Origin: Xanthostigma xanthostigma | Taxonomy: Eukaryota; Arthropoda; Insecta; Raphidioptera; Raphidiidae | Length of the DNA stretch: 64,000 bases | Direction: 5' to 3' | Assembly (NCBI GenBank): GCA_963575645.1 | Contig: OY754465.1 | Span: 32,313,501-32,377,500, forward strand | Part shown: positions 21,925 through 33,529 of the stretch, piece by piece | Position numbering within the stretch: position 1 is the first letter of the stretch | Layout of the letters: every line of letters begins with the position of its first letter | Translations under genes and position numbers: made by a program | The notes under the pieces: generated by a model | Databases searched by the model: none | Seen by the model: only the letters and a program-made list of their open reading frames with translations | Told to the model about the DNA's origin: nothing

Positions 21925-23412
21925 CAGGGTGTTTCATAAACATTGCGCCAAACTTATAGAGGTTTCAGAGGGAAGAAAAATAAGCAATTTTGGTCAATAA
22001 ACCCCTGTCCGGAAATGTGCCGTTTTGGCGGTAGGTTAAATGATAAATTTAAGGTTCTATTAGTTTATTAATGCAAACTACAACATCAACGGCTCAATAT
22101 GGCGTCCATTTTGCTCCATGCACAGCTGGGCACGGTTGTTCATTGATGTCCGAACCCTGTGAAATATCTCAGGCATATCTTGAACATGTGCGCAAGCGGC
22201 CATCACCCTGCCCAGCAGTTCTTCAGCGTTGGGAATGGGTGTCTCATACACCAAACTTTTAACATGGCCCCAGAGGAAAAAGTCAAGTGCGGTGAGGTCC
22301 GGAGGCCTTGCGAGCCAATGTACAGGGCCTCCGCGCCCAATTCAGCGGTTGCGAAAGACTTCGTTCAAATACTGCCTCGCTTCCAGAGAAAAATGTGCCG
22401 GAGCCCCATCGTGCTGAAACCACATACCTCTCCGAATGTTAAGTGGAACATCCTCCAAAAACTCGGGAAGAATTTGTTCTAAGAATTGAACATAAATGTG
22501 TCCATTCAAGCGTGGTGGAAGCAGGTACGGCCCAATAATGTTCTCTCCCACAATGCCGGCCCAAACATTTACAGAGAACTGGTGTTGATCTCGTCTGAGC
22601 GCGATTGCATGGGGATTTTCATCATCCCAAATGTGACTATTACGGCTATTGAAAAAACCATCCCGCGTAAAACAAGCCTCATCCGTAAATAAGACGTATC
22701 GGCCGAAGTCAGGTTGCCTCAAATTCTGCTGCAACCACCAACGGGAGAATCGTAGTCGATGAGGGTAATCTTCCGGGCCCATAGCTTGTACCTTCTGCAG
22801 GTGGTACGGGTAAAGTTGTTGGTCATGAAGAACACGCCAAACAGTGGGCGCTGCAGCCCCCATGGCGTAAGCAATAGCACGAACACTAGTATACGGGTTT
22901 TCCTCCACACGTTGCAGCACCTCTTCCTCAAACTCTACGCTGCGCACTGAAAATGGTTGACCAGAACCCCCTTGACATTTTAAGCTGCCACTTTCGCAAA
23001 GACGAAGATTAATCCTGCTAAAGATGCCACGATCAGGATGGCGACGTGCTGGAAATCTCGCGGCATACAACCGTTCGGCTCGTCTTCCATTCCCCTCAGC
23101 TTTTCCGTAAATAAAATGCATGTTGGCGAGTTCGGCACAAGAAAATTGGGCCATGTCGATAACAAATTAATTCACTATACTTAATTGTTAATGCAACTGA
23201 CATCTTGTCAATTGTTTCAAGGTGCTCTTAATTGAAATACGCTACTTAACAAAGTACAAACTCCGTTGATGTGTAAAAGAAACCAAAAATCTTTGATTTC
23301 CTTTAGAGCCAAAATGGTACATTTTCGGACAGGGGTTTATTGACCAAAATTGCTCATTTTGATGCCTTCTATAACCTCAATAAATTTGGCGCAATGTTTA
23401 TGAAACACCCTG
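21925..23412 (-). mobile_element. DD41D mariner-superfamily transposon, 1488 bp
   Basis: Ends CAGGGTGTTTCATAAACATT and its complement, with TA at 21923-21924 and 23413-23414. The TIR similarity runs ~75 bp and includes CAATAAACCCCTGTCCG. It encodes one transposase on the minus strand, broken by a single stop. Short length, TA duplication and one gene fit a nearly intact Tc1/mariner-superfamily element. Confidence 0.9.
22078..23154 (-). pseudogene. DD41D transposase with one internal stop
   Basis: Cut-and-paste transposase. Starts at the ATG at 23154 (MAQFSCAELANMHFIYG). Residues ~1-50 form a DUF4817-like helix-turn-helix; ~70-120 hold a second DNA-binding segment (NPYTSVRAIAYAMG, then PTVWRVLHD). 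The catalytic core has Asp in YVLFTDEACF, Asp in WFQHDGAPAHF, and a final Asp in DLTALDFFLWG. Counting the stop as one residue, 41 residues separate the last two, the DD41D spacing of the rosa-type group. The only lesion is TGA at 22342-22344, where relatives usually have Trp; the same frame then runs to TAG at 22078-22080, giving about 358 codons. The element must be young, or the stop recent. A sequencing error is possible. Confidence 0.9.
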
Positions 23413-23724
23413 TATAATTTCGAGGTTCACCATCGCGGAGATTTTCGTTTTTTCTTGCTCAAAACCTGATATATGAAACTGCTGCTACCTGTAACTGCAG
23501 AGCGTCATTCATTGTTGAAGTCAAATTTAAAATTGAAGGCTCTGAGGGTGAAATTCGCGATGCTGTGGCGTAACCCCGTTTCAATACGGTAACGATGTGA
23601 TTGACACGACCAAAATTCAAAATGTGTGCCGTATCATCTTGCAACGCACTGTAACATGTTCAGTGTTACGTTACGGGTCATTGGCTCATATGGATACCCG
23701 CCTTTACGTAAGCTTTATAAAATA

Positions 23725-23765
23725 CTAGCCGACCCGGCGAACTTCGTACCGCCTAACAGTCAAAG
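23725..23765 (+). repeat. CTAGC-type retroposon module
   Basis: TACTAGCCGACCCGGCGAAC matches the widespread insect repeat-end signature also seen in variant form at 34625, 39113 and 57158. Confidence 0.5.
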
Positions 23766-25248
23766 AATGTCGTGTTAACTTTTAGCTAAACTTACTTTAG
23801 TATTTTATTAACGTAATTTGTTTTTTTCTAAAATCGAAATAACAATTAAAAAAATTTGTAACAATGTGCCAACAAATAGAAAAATTCCAAACAATTGTAG
23901 TATCAAAATGGTTGAGCGGTTTATTTAACAAAATAAATACATTAATTCAAATAATATTAATTACATAAAATAAGTAAATTATTGATACGACAGACTAGTG
24001 CGTACATGCGTGTCTTCACTTCACTCTCACACTTACTTCTTCCTAATATTATTACCGGCGGCAGCACTAGCGGTTTCTGGCCGTTACAAATTTAAATAAA
24101 AGATACCTCACAATGAAAAAAATAATGTTAATGTATTTCAGTTACATTTTGATGATACCAGAATTTATTGAGCGATGACTCGTATACACGTGACAAAAAT
24201 GGTGTGTGATTTAACTGTGTGTGATTATATACGATTGCAAATTATTTGACGGATAGTAAAGAGTTTAATTTAAGTTCAAAGCGTCATTAAAAATATAAAC
24301 TGATTTTTTCCGCTATGTATTTAAAGAATGTTGGGCAAACATGCAGTTTAGTGGTCCCTACTTCAGATTTGACCGTATGAATGACGACGGCGCTCCTGAA
24401 CTGTTTACAAACTATGCTTAGCCCAATGTACGGAAAATTTTGTTCAGGTGTATATCACTATCAGGTGATTTATCAATTACACTATCTCAATTATATTTCC
24501 GGCGGGTCATTAATGATTCATGTGAAATTATAGTTCAAAAAGGAAATTGATTTAAAAATGATTAATATATATAAACTGCTTACTGCGATATTAAAATTTT
24601 CAATACTGATTTCTACTATGAGTCCCGGGTCCTCAAGTTTTATAGGATTATGCCACCGAGAACAAACGTCTCTCTCGTAAATATTCAAAGCTGTTCGACT
24701 GTTAATATTATTCTTTGTTATAAATCTATTATCATTATTGTTAGAAACGTCCAAGAAAATTAGTTGGAAACAATTAAAACTGTATTGTAACTCTATTTAC
24801 TACAATTAAACATTCGTTCTAAATATTATAAACTTAGTAAATTTTAATTGTTGTAAATAGAGTTGGTAACAAAATTTTAATCGACGTCAGTATACCGAAG
24901 TATATTTGTTACTAACGGACTTAAGTGTACCTAGGTGTTTTTTAAATATACGTATCTGTTTTTTATTATACGTTTCTAGCAATCTATTATACGTTTTTAG
25001 CAATGGATATAAACATAAGTATTAGATTTTTGCCAGCAATTTGCAACCGCTGAACAGGCTTTAACCCTTTAAAATATTTGCGGGAACGACGCATATTAAG
25101 GTGAAATCCTCCTCGATGTTCCCTGGGTGATTGTGGGCGTCTTATGACCGAAAAAAAACAAAATAATATTAATGATAAATATATTTATAATGATAAATAT
25201 ATTCCGTACAACCCTATTTTGTGTAAAGTGACAACCTCCAATGTGGTG
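23766..25248. other. No gene; small hairpin only
   Basis: AT-rich. A hairpin pairs 24786-24812 with 24837-24868 (AACTCTATTTACTACAATT). TTTATTATACGTTTCTAGCA is partly duplicated around 24960-25000. No domain in the short open frames. Confidence 0.4.
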
Positions 25249-25270
25249 TTTTTTTTTTTTTTTTTTTTTT
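25249..25270. repeat. Poly-T tract (22 T)
   Basis: Homopolymer flanked on both sides by GTGTAAAGTGA-type words (25221-25231 and 25271-25281), which could be a short duplication around an inserted poly(A) tail. Confidence 0.7.
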
Positions 25271-25311
25271 GTGTAAAGTGATAAACATTTTATTTCGTTT
25301 TTTTAAAATAA

Positions 25312-25862
25312 GAAATGTCAAAAATGACGTTTGAATCTGTCAAAGTATTATGTTCTATAATAATTAGTTATTCAAAGTGTTAACTCAGAAGGCGTTGCAT
25401 TTCACAAAATAATAATGCCAAAAAATTGAATTACTATATTAGAAATAGCAGTCGTTTCTATTTTAAGACTGGAGATAGGTACGCAATTTTCTAATTTCCG
25501 TAGCACACCATACAACAGACAAAGATAACCGAAATATGTTTGCCATCAGCTAAATAAAATTAAATTTATAGGTACAGCTATTTTTCTATATAAATGAGTG
25601 TAAAAAAACTGTTTTGGCAAATTCTGTTGTACGAAATCTATGTAAAATTTTCTCCTCTTTCGTTTAAGACAGGTTTCTAACAGATCTGATTAAAATTGAG
25701 CGAGTAATAGGCGTTTTTTCTGTATTGCTCCCCTCTGGGGCCAAAATTCAAAAATCGAACGACCGTAAGGTTTAATCTGCCTGGAGACTAATCGAACAAA
25801 AAAAGTTTTTTAAAATCTGTTAAGCCGTTCTTGAGTTATAAATGGTGTAACTAACCCGACTT
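25312..25862 (+). repeat. R-B family copy, both ends truncated
   Basis: Starts at AGAAATGTCAAAAATGACG and runs through the R-B core to the TTAAGCCGTTCTTGAGTTAT variant end. It lacks the CGCATGCGCC portion and the terminal GCGCCTAA. Confidence 0.75.
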
Positions 25863-25875
25863 TGTTTTATATATA

Positions 25876-26354
25876 CAGGCTAAGTTTTAAGTTGATGCAT
25901 TTTTTTACAGCGTGTAAAAATCAAATAGACGAGCAAATATTTCAAATAGTTTTTTTATCAAAACTCAAAAATAAGAGAGAAACAGCCTTTCGAAGTTTAA
26001 ATAAATTTTATTAAATTTTCTTTAATTTTGATGTCGGTCCTGGGGTTATATTATGTCACTATGGAAATAAGTTGTTATTATCAAGTATGTGTATTGTTCT
26101 GTTTTTGAGAGAATTATGTGTGCCTCAATTATTTCTGTGAATACTTGATAATAATAACATATTTCCATAGTGACATAATAATATAACCCCAGGACCGACC
26201 TCAAAATTAAAGAAAATTTATTAAAATTTATTTAAACTTCGAAAGGCTGTTTCTCTCATATTTTTGAGTTTTGATAAAAAAACTATTTGAAATATTTGCT
26301 CGTCTATTTGATTTTTACACGCTGTAAAAAAAGCATCAACTTAAAACTCACCTG
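25876..26354. mobile_element. TA-flanked foldback MITE, CAGG...CCTG ends
   Basis: Arms 25876-26085 and 26135-26354 are near-perfect inverted copies (AAGTTTTAAGTTGATGC and GCATCAACTTAAAACT). TA occurs at 25874-25875 and 26355-26356. The ~50-bp loop is unpaired. No coding content. This is a Tc1/mariner-type non-autonomous element by its TA duplication. Confidence 0.8.
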
Positions 26355-26574
26355 TATAGATAAATCTAAACACAGAAAGGAAAAAATCATTATGATAATT
26401 TTATGGTTCTCTATATAATAATATGTTAAGACGTCATGTAAAAATTAAACAAAGAATGCTTGTCAACTACCTAATTAACATCTTCAGGACAAAAGAACAA
26501 CAGATTTTTTTTATTTTCAAAATATTTCTGAAATTATAAGTTTAGATAAAACATTTTCATAACTTTTTTTATAA

Positions 26575-26945
26575 AAATAGAATAATAGACCGTTATGAAA
26601 AGTATACCATTATTATGTAAAAACAACTTTATAACATATATCTCTTCTGCGCATGCGCCGACTTTCCCCCAAAAACTTTAACAAAACTTCCATGTAAAAT
26701 ATAATAAATCATTATAAAAAATACACCATTATTATATAAAAAAACATCTCTTTTGCGCATACGCCGATTTTCTGCAAAAAATCTAAACTCTGAAAAATAG
26801 AATAATAAACCGTTATGAAAAGTATACCATTATTATATAAATACAATTTTATAACTTGTACCTCTTCTGTGCATGCGCCGACTTTTCCTCAAAAAACATT
26901 TTACAAATCTTTCTTGGAAAATAGAGTAATAAACCATTATAAAAT
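26575..26945 (+). repeat. R-B 5' sub-repeats, three ~115-bp units
   Basis: Units contain AATAATAAACCGTTATGAAA, ACCATTATTATATAAA and CGCATGCGCCGA. The same units stand at the start of R-B near 40885 and at the far end of the minus-strand copy at 50700-51300. Confidence 0.75.
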
Positions 26946-26955
26946 TGAAAATGTG

Positions 26956-27178
26956 TTATGAGAACGCATTACAGAAGTAAGACTTCTAGTTGCAAATAAT
27001 ACGATTGCATTTGGACAAGTGGAAAAAATGTATTACGAGATAGTTTCACGTTCAGATTAACTTTTAAATAACTGAACGTGAAACTATCTCGTAATACATT
27101 TTTTCCACTTGTCAAAATGCAACCGTATGATATGCAACTAGAAGTCTCACTTCCGTAATGCGTTCTAGTAACAAATTT
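26956..27178. repeat. Inverted pair, ~95-bp arms
   Basis: GAGAACGCATTACAGAAG and TTCCGTAATGCGTTCT mark the two arms. The inner stem is AACTATCTCGTAATACATTT. The arm words are the same as those repeated in the tandem array at 27945-28345, so the two probably belong to one element disrupted by R-A. Confidence 0.7.
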
Positions 27179-27242
27179 AATTTTTTTTGCAGGTTTACTG
27201 CAAATAATAAATAAGAAAACGCAAGCGACAACAAAATTTTAC

Positions 27243-27875
27243 TGCAAATATTGTTTTTTTGACGTGATAACGTCTTATAAATTGATGAATCACCAATCTT
27301 AAAAATTGATAAAACACCGGCTGCATGCACGAAAAAGTGTAACGTTCCTAACGTAACGTTCCTAACGTTCGTAACGCGTAACGTTCCGCCTGACCCTGTG
27401 CGTGCTTTTCTCGAAAACGGCCCTAACGATTTGGATGAAATTTACTGAAAAGGGATTTTGGGGGGCAAAAAATCGTTTTAGCTAGGTCTCATCTCTCGAA
27501 AAAATCGTTTTCTTACAAATTTTATCATTATAAAAATCAATTTTTTGACGTATGAAAATACTTAAATATTGTAAGTAGGTTTTGGAATTTTATATTATAA
27601 ACAGTGAAACAATTGTTTTATAAATATTATGACAGCTAATCTTTGAGACTTAAAATAAATACGAAAGAAAGGAAGTTAAAAAAAACAATTATATTATATG
27701 GTGAGTAATTTAAATAAATAAAATTAACCTAAATTTGAAGCGAAAGGTGCAATATCATAGATTCGAATTATTATAATTATTATATAAATTTAGGTTATGT
27801 ATTACGGAATACGTTATCACGTAAAACTATCGTCCGTAAACCGACTTTACAGACAACCAATTTTTTTTTTTTATT
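27243..27875 (-). repeat. R-A family copy, full length
   Basis: Reverse-oriented twin of 37790-38412. Ends are GACGTGATAACGTCTTATAA here and TACAGACAACCAATTTTTT at the other side. It contains a run of AACGTTA-type repeats (about 27345-27385). ACGTGATAACGT occurs near both ends in inverted orientation. Non-coding. Confidence 0.8.
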
Positions 27876-27944
27876 TTCGCAGGTTTACTTTTTTAGCTCA
27901 AGTCTTATTCCAATAAAGTCGAAAATTTCATATATATTTCTACT

Positions 27945-28345
27945 TAGAAGTTTCACTTCTGTAATGCGTTCTCGTAACACATTTTTTTTCCACTTAAAAG
28001 TTTCACTTCTGTAATGCGTTCTCGTAATTCATTTTTAATTTTTTTTTCCATTTGTTCACTTAGAAGTTTCACTTCTGTAATGCGTTCTCGTAACACTTTT
28101 TTTTCTATTTGGCCACTTAGAAGCTTCACTTCTATATTGCGTTCTCGTAACACATTTTTAATTTTTTTCCACTTGTCCACAAAGAAGTTTCACTTCTGTA
28201 ATGCGTTCTCGTAACACATTTTTAATTTTTTCGACTTGTCCACAAAGAAGTTTCACTTCTGTAATGCGTTCTTGTAACACGTTTCTAATTGTTTTTCCAT
28301 TTGTCCACTTAGAAGTTTCACTTCGGTAATGCATTCTCGTAACAC
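27945..28345. repeat. Tandem array, ~60-bp unit, seven copies
   Basis: Each unit contains GTTTCACTTCTGTAATGCG and TTCTCGTAACAC. The spacer is T-rich and variable. Open frames on both strands come from the repetition. Confidence 0.85.
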
Positions 28346-28354
28346 ATTCAAAGT

Positions 28355-28694
28355 ATTATGTTCTAATAAATAATTAGTTATTCAAATTGTCAACTCAGTA
28401 GGCGTTGCATTTCACAAATATTTGGTTAGACATCCGTTTTAGAACAAATGCTATCTTTATATTTTAATATTTATAAATAATATTATCAATCAATTTTATT
28501 TTAAGACAGAACATACGCAATCTTTAAATTATCATATTAAACCGTGCAACAGAGAGAGATAACCGAAAGATGTTTGCCATCGGTTATATCAAAAAGAATT
28601 TATTTTTATATAAATCTGTATAAAAAAACCGTTTGAGCTGTACTCAAACCACAAAAAAGCGTGACACCAAGGTTCACAGACAAAGCGAGTACAT
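28355..28694 (+). repeat. R-B copy with internal deletion
   Basis: Starts at CAAAGTATTATGTTCTAATA, loses the middle, and ends GACAAAGCGAGTACATTCAA, where the Penelope-type hairpin takes over. Confidence 0.7.
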
Positions 28695-28695
28695 T

Positions 28696-29075
28696 CAAAT
28701 AAATAAAATTGTCGACCAATTTTTTTCAGACCATATGTATATTGACAAATAATAATAAAAATACAAATGAATATAACACAAGATGACGTTTCGATCCGGA
28801 TTTGGATCTTCTTCAGAAATATCTAAAAAATGTAAAAATTAATTAGTATTAAACTATTTATTATCTAATAAATTGTACGAAATAGCTTATTACTAATTAA
28901 TTTTTATATTTTTTAGATATTTCTGAAGAAGATCCAAATTCGGATCGAAACGTCATCTTGTCTTATATTGATTTGTATTTTTATTATTATTTGTCAATAT
29001 ATGGTCTGAGAAAAATTGGTCGACAATTTTATTTATTTGAAGAGTTCTATTCAGACGTTAATCAAAGATTTCAAA
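28696..29075. repeat. Penelope-like terminal palindrome
   Basis: Arms about 28696-28850 and 28885-29040 are inverted copies. The diagnostic words GAAGAAGATCCAAATTCGGA and GATCGAAACGTCATCTTG match the terminal hairpins typical of Penelope-like elements. The right edge continues into AATTTTATTTATTTGAAGAG and ACGTTAATCAAAGATTT, shared with 7298-7363 and 62540-62596. No ORF. Confidence 0.7.
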
Positions 29076-29079
29076 GCGA

Positions 29080-29400
29080 GTACATAATATTATAGGCGCT
29101 TTAGCTTACGCTATGCCATATTTTCAAATGTATGTGAAATCAACGCCTTCTGAGTTAACAATATGATAAACTAATTATATTAGAACATAATACTTTGACA
29201 ATTAATGCAAACATCATTTTTGACATTTTTTACCATTCCGACACCACGGATGGGCGGATTGAAACCAAATTTTTGGAGGATGTTTTATATGCAAATATGA
29301 AGAGACCTATTGTTTCTAGGTAACATCGACGTAAGCGTAGAAGATATATATACTGTAAGGTTGTTTTTATATAAAAATGGTATACTTTTCACAACGGTTT
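29080..29400 (-). repeat. R-B copy, minus strand, partial
   Basis: Begins TAGGCGCTTTAGCTTACGC and skips to the AACGCCTTCTGAGTTAACA block, then runs to CTATTGTTTCTAGG and the TATACTTTTC sub-repeat. The R-B interior is deleted. Confidence 0.7.
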
Positions 29401-29405
29401 ATTAT

Positions 29406-29490
29406 TGTGTTAAAAATATACACCGATTTTTATGTGAAATTTCGCGCTTTGCAATTTTTGAATTACTTGCGCATATACTCCCACTGGTTA
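29406..29490 (+). repeat. Module M copy
   Basis: AAATATACACCGATTTTTAT to CATATACTCCCACTGGTT, joined directly to the R-B copy. Confidence 0.65.
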
Positions 29491-30584
29491 ACTATTTGTA
29501 TTTACTTGATTTTTGAGCATGATTTTCTAGATCATGTATTTGCATCGATGGCTTCAACCATTGCAAATAATTTAGTTGGGTCTGTGTGCGCTGTCCGTCG
29601 ATTGGTTTACCGAATACCTGCGCAATTAAAATTGTCTCTCAGACCTAATCTTCCACTTTGTGTAGCCTCCTTGATAATTTCAACCATGGATCTTAGTTGG
29701 TTATGCAAGTACAGTAGACAATCGTTCGTTCATCGTTGCTGTTTCCATTCACCAGCCAGCGTCACCTAGATTACCCCTCGGGGCATTGTATGGTCGTAAA
29801 TACGACTTCAGCGAAACCAACAGCTCCTCAGCTCCCTCGCGTGCCTTCTCTCATTCGAATCCCGCGTACAACCTCCACTGCTATCACTATGCTTTGTTAC
29901 ATATATACATTTACTAGACTTGCCGAAGACCAGTTACTCCATACTTACTGATGCGATCTCATATAGCATTGGATTAAGACATTGCCGCCGTGGGCCTTTA
30001 TAACCTAAGTGTCTACGTATTTCAATTAAGACTGTTTCACAGTGAATTATATAAATCCATTTTTACGCCATTTTTATTAACTTCAGTGGTGCCGTCAACA
30101 CAAGTTTAACAGTTCCTCGTCTCATTTGGAGCAAGATTAACAGTTTTTCTCATCTCATCATAAGGTTGACAGTTTCTCGTCTCATCTCGACACAAGATAA
30201 ACATTTTTTCGTGTCGAATCTCGACACGACATTAAACGTGTTTTGTCTGGAATTTCAAAATAAAGTCGAAATAAAATTGTTAAATTCTCCTTACTATCGA
30301 GACGAGAATATCACTTTCAGAAAAGGATTGAAACGAGAATTATAAAATTTCGAATCGATTTTTACTGAATTTAGTATTGTCACCTAGACAATATATATTG
30401 AAACGAATTCAACGGGTTTTCTCATCTTTGAAGATGAGATTTAGAATTTAGAATTATCGAGTAACTACTGAACCGATCCGCCTTCGGGAAATTACCGAGA
30501 AGAGTCTTATAAAATCTCTCGTATTAACATCTGAGACAAGAAAGGTATTATAAAATAAAATAAGACACCTTGGTATTATGTTAT
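29491..30584 (+). other. No confirmed gene; possible solo LTR at 29895-30085
   Basis: 29895-30085 begins TGTTACATATATAC and ends TTCA. It is followed by TGGTGCCGT, which resembles a BEL/Pao primer-binding site, so it could be a short LTR. No mate, gag or pol is seen. 30100-30260 has near-repeats of ACAGTTTCTCGTCTCATC. A 130-codon frame at 29377 has no recognisable domain. Confidence 0.3.
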
Positions 30585-30945
30585 AATGAAATTAACGGGA
30601 TACAAAAAACTTATAAAAATATATCCTTACTTTATAAAAATTTTAAGATAAGATCTTAAAATTTTTACAAAGTAAGGATATAGGTATTTTTATAAATTTT
30701 TTAAAATAGATCTTTTAAAGTTTTCATTATTTTTATGAAGTTTAGTTTTTTAAAAAAAGTTTTTAAATGTTGGACAATAATGTTTTTAAAGTATTTTATG
30801 TTTATAATGTTGTGACATTTTACTAAACATTTTTAAGGTCCTAAAGAAGGCAATAATTTTTGCTGAAACGTTGACATTAAATGAAGTTCTAGTGAATAAA
30901 AATTGTTTTTATATTTAGCCTTGTATCCCGTTAATTTCATCATAA
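30585..30945. repeat. Foldback with Penelope-like terminal motif
   Basis: The outer pair AAATTAACGGGATACAA and TTGTATCCCGTTAATTTC encloses a tight hairpin (TATCCTTACTTTATAAAA and complement, centred ~30655). It also encloses GAAGGCAATAATTTTTGCTG, then AAACGTTGAC, resembling Penelope-like ends. Confidence 0.55.
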
Positions 30946-31017
30946 GAAAGGTATTGAGATGAGATGAAAGAGCGTTATTAAATTGCAAACGTTTGTAAAA
31001 TTTGTCGCTTTGAAACA

Positions 31018-31145
31018 ATATTGCACCACAAGAGCCGCAAGTGTGATATTTTGCCCTGTTGTGCGCCATGATGCCTCAGAAAAAGCCAAGGGCATCATGG
31101 GGCGAAAGGAAAGGATATCACACTTTTGGCCAGTGTGGTGTGTAC
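31018..31145. repeat. Hairpin, ~50-bp arms
   Basis: CACCACAAGAG...AGTGTGATATTTTGCCC pairs with GGATATCACACTTTTGGCC...GTGTGGTG. The loop is short (AGAAAAAGCCAAG). It is a small MITE-like foldback. Confidence 0.6.
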
Positions 31146-33039
31146 TATTTTTCTTCATACCTCGGTCGTAATTATTAAATACATTAATTAATTAATTACC
31201 TATTAATTGCATAAAAACACAGATAAATTCCACATAAGAAGCTTTGAGATTGCACGTAAAAACACCAATGACAGCTGTACGCGATTATTATTAGCTAAAA
31301 TTCAATAGGGTTGCTATGGAAACGACATCTAAACAACAGTTGCTTGGTTGTTTTTGCTTTACTACCGCACGAACGTACGAATTTCCCGAATTAGTGCGTG
31401 TCATCCCACCTAGGAGTAAATGTTAGTCTTTCTACCTTACAATTAATGCCGAAAGTACGAACTTTTGATCGAGATATAAAGAAAACAATTTTTAAGTGGA
31501 TTGTCTTAAGCGACGTATCTGTTTACAAATTTCTGTGACGTTAAGGGGCAAATGATTCAAAAGCAGGGAAACATAAGAGAAATCTTGAGTGCGTGAAACG
31601 AAGGGGCGATTGTATGCATACATACATTTACATAATATATGCATACGTATTTATAAATTCATATAATAATCCATTAAAAATAAAAGTATCGTTTTTTGCA
31701 CTTTTTTCGTATTTGGTAAATGTTTGTTAAAAATATGTCAGATAAAAATTGTAGATCATGCAATTGTCTACAGAAACTCTTCTTATAGTTTTAACTTCCC
31801 GCTAAAAAAGTCAATTTTTTTTTTTTTAAATCGGGAAGTTATTGTTTTCACCCCGATTTTCAAAAATCGAGTTTTCGTCAGATCTCGACGTTTTGAGATC
31901 CTGGGAAGCTATTCTGACTATTTTGGCGATGATGTCCGTAGGGCTATGTGAGCGTATGTGTGTGTGTGTGTATGTATGTATGTTTGTGGCTATGTATAAT
32001 TGTAAATCTCTTATATCTTTCGAACGGAGTGTCGGCTTGAAACGCGGTTCACGGAATCTGACGTGACCTTGCTGAACTTAGATTTCCTGAAAATTTGGAA
32101 TGATTCGTCTCAATATATTTTGAGAAGTCTCCAAAATACAAGTTTCAATATTTTTTAAAAATTTGTTTTTTTGAAAAATTTTATAAACTACTATACCGAT
32201 TAATTCCAAAATCTAAGTAACTCTTCTCCTTAAAAAACCGCGTTAATTGCAGCAAACCTCATCAAAATCGGTTTATTTATTCACGAGATATCGTGAACGA
32301 AAAATTCGTAAAAGTGTTTTTTTTTAAATTACCTACTCGTAAAATTTTTATCAAATCGATTTTTGTATAATAAATTACATTCTTAGGTTAAAAAAACTGC
32401 GCAGATCTCCACAAACCGCATCAAAATCGGTTCATGTGTTCACGAGATATTGAGATCGAAAAATTCGTAAAAAAGGGTTTTTTTTGAGCTAAAAAATAGA
32501 CTTCATGCTATATTTTATATATCTTTGAGCGTTTTGAACTTGAAAATAGCGAGAAGTTTCAGGGATGGTCTGCAGGATCAAACTTCTTTTCAATTTTTTG
32601 TGTTTATTTTGACCAGACTATAAATAGGTGTATTTTGTTCAGTGCCAGCGCATTCGTGATATCAACTACATCATCATTTCAGCTGCAGAAAAAATTTTCA
32701 CAAGAAGTTTCACTTTCCCCATGAGCTAATGTGGGTGAGACTCACACGATTTTTTAGATAATCTGATCTATTACAAAACTCTCTCTTACAAGTTGTTGTG
32801 TTATCATTTGCCCAAGTTCTGTGCCCTGGTATAAATTTCAATTGAATTGAATTGACAATGGGTCAATGGAAAATTTGAAATAGCATATTAGGCCCAGATA
32901 ATCCGAGGAGCTGGTAACTTTGAAAACCGGTCAAGTATAAGGCGAACTCGCACACGAAGCGTTCCGTACACTAGTATTTTCTAAATACTTTTGTAAAAGA
33001 AACAAGAGAGGCGCTATAGCAATATGTAACCCCAAAAAA
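31146..33039. other. No gene; repeat-like, with (TG)n/(TATG)n near 31955
   Basis: Sequence around 31990-32480 (CTTATATCTTTCGAACGGAG, ATCAAAATCGGTTTATTTAT and a similar block again at 32430) reads like an old retroposon with internal duplication. No domain in the short frames. The microsatellite is at 31951-31985. Confidence 0.4.
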
Positions 33040-33275
33040 TTGCAAAACTTTAGAATAATAAACCATTGTGAAAAATATATTATTATATAAAAAATACTCT
33101 TATAGTATATATTTCTTCTACGCTTGCGCCGATGTCCCTCAAAAACAATAGGCCTCTTCATATTTGCATATCAAACATCCTCCCAAAATTTGGTTTCATT
33201 CCGCTCATCCGTGGTGTTGGAATGGTAAAAAATGTCAAAAATGACCTTTGCAGCTGTCAAAGTAATATCTATCTA
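33040..33275 (+). repeat. R-B copy, 5' part only
   Basis: One sub-repeat (CGCTTGCGCCGATG), then CATCCTCCCAAAATTTGG and TTGGAATGGTAAAAAATG. It breaks off at about 33275 into another retroposon tail (GAGCCTCCAGAAGGCC, 33311 on). Confidence 0.7.
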
Positions 33276-33529
33276 CATATATAATTACCTATTGTATGTC
33301 TGTCTTTCCAGAGCCTCCAGAAGGCCCCAGTAGACATAGAAAGTTTAAATTTGGCACACTTATAGTATAGGACACGAGACAGATCCTAACGGAACCAGAT
33401 TTTCGATTTTCTCCCCGGGGACTGAAATAGGAGGGTTTTTTTGATAAAAACTACGTAGAACATAACAGGCCATGGAATGAATAGTTGCCTTGGTTACGTA
33501 TATAAACAATGTAGTAAAATGTGATTTAA

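Larger units (their letters stand above)
20958..23703. mobile_element. TTA-flanked element with ~45-bp TIRs (possible PIF/Harbinger-type MITE)
   Basis: The left end AGCCCGGTATCCACTTG (20958) pairs with the right end ATGGATACCCGCCT (to 23703), and the similarity continues ~45 bp inward through ATGACTCGTAACGTTAC. TTA flanks both ends (20955-20957 and 23704-23706). Short GC-rich TIRs and a 3-bp TTA duplication fit PIF/Harbinger. No Harbinger transposase is present. The interior is occupied by a younger DD41D transposon and a foldback. Confidence 0.5.

Noticed and set aside
20958-23703. Treating the whole interval as one autonomous transposon using the DD41D transposase
   Set aside because: The transposase has its own TIRs and TA duplication at 21925-23412. 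The outer TTA-flanked ends belong to another, older element.
28014-28214. Repeat protein from the seven-copy array
   Set aside because: Open on both strands because of the short tandem unit. No start or domain supports coding.
29377-29769. 130-codon plus-strand frame as a gene
   Set aside because: It overlaps module M, has no recognisable motif, and its composition is not convincing. Left unassigned.
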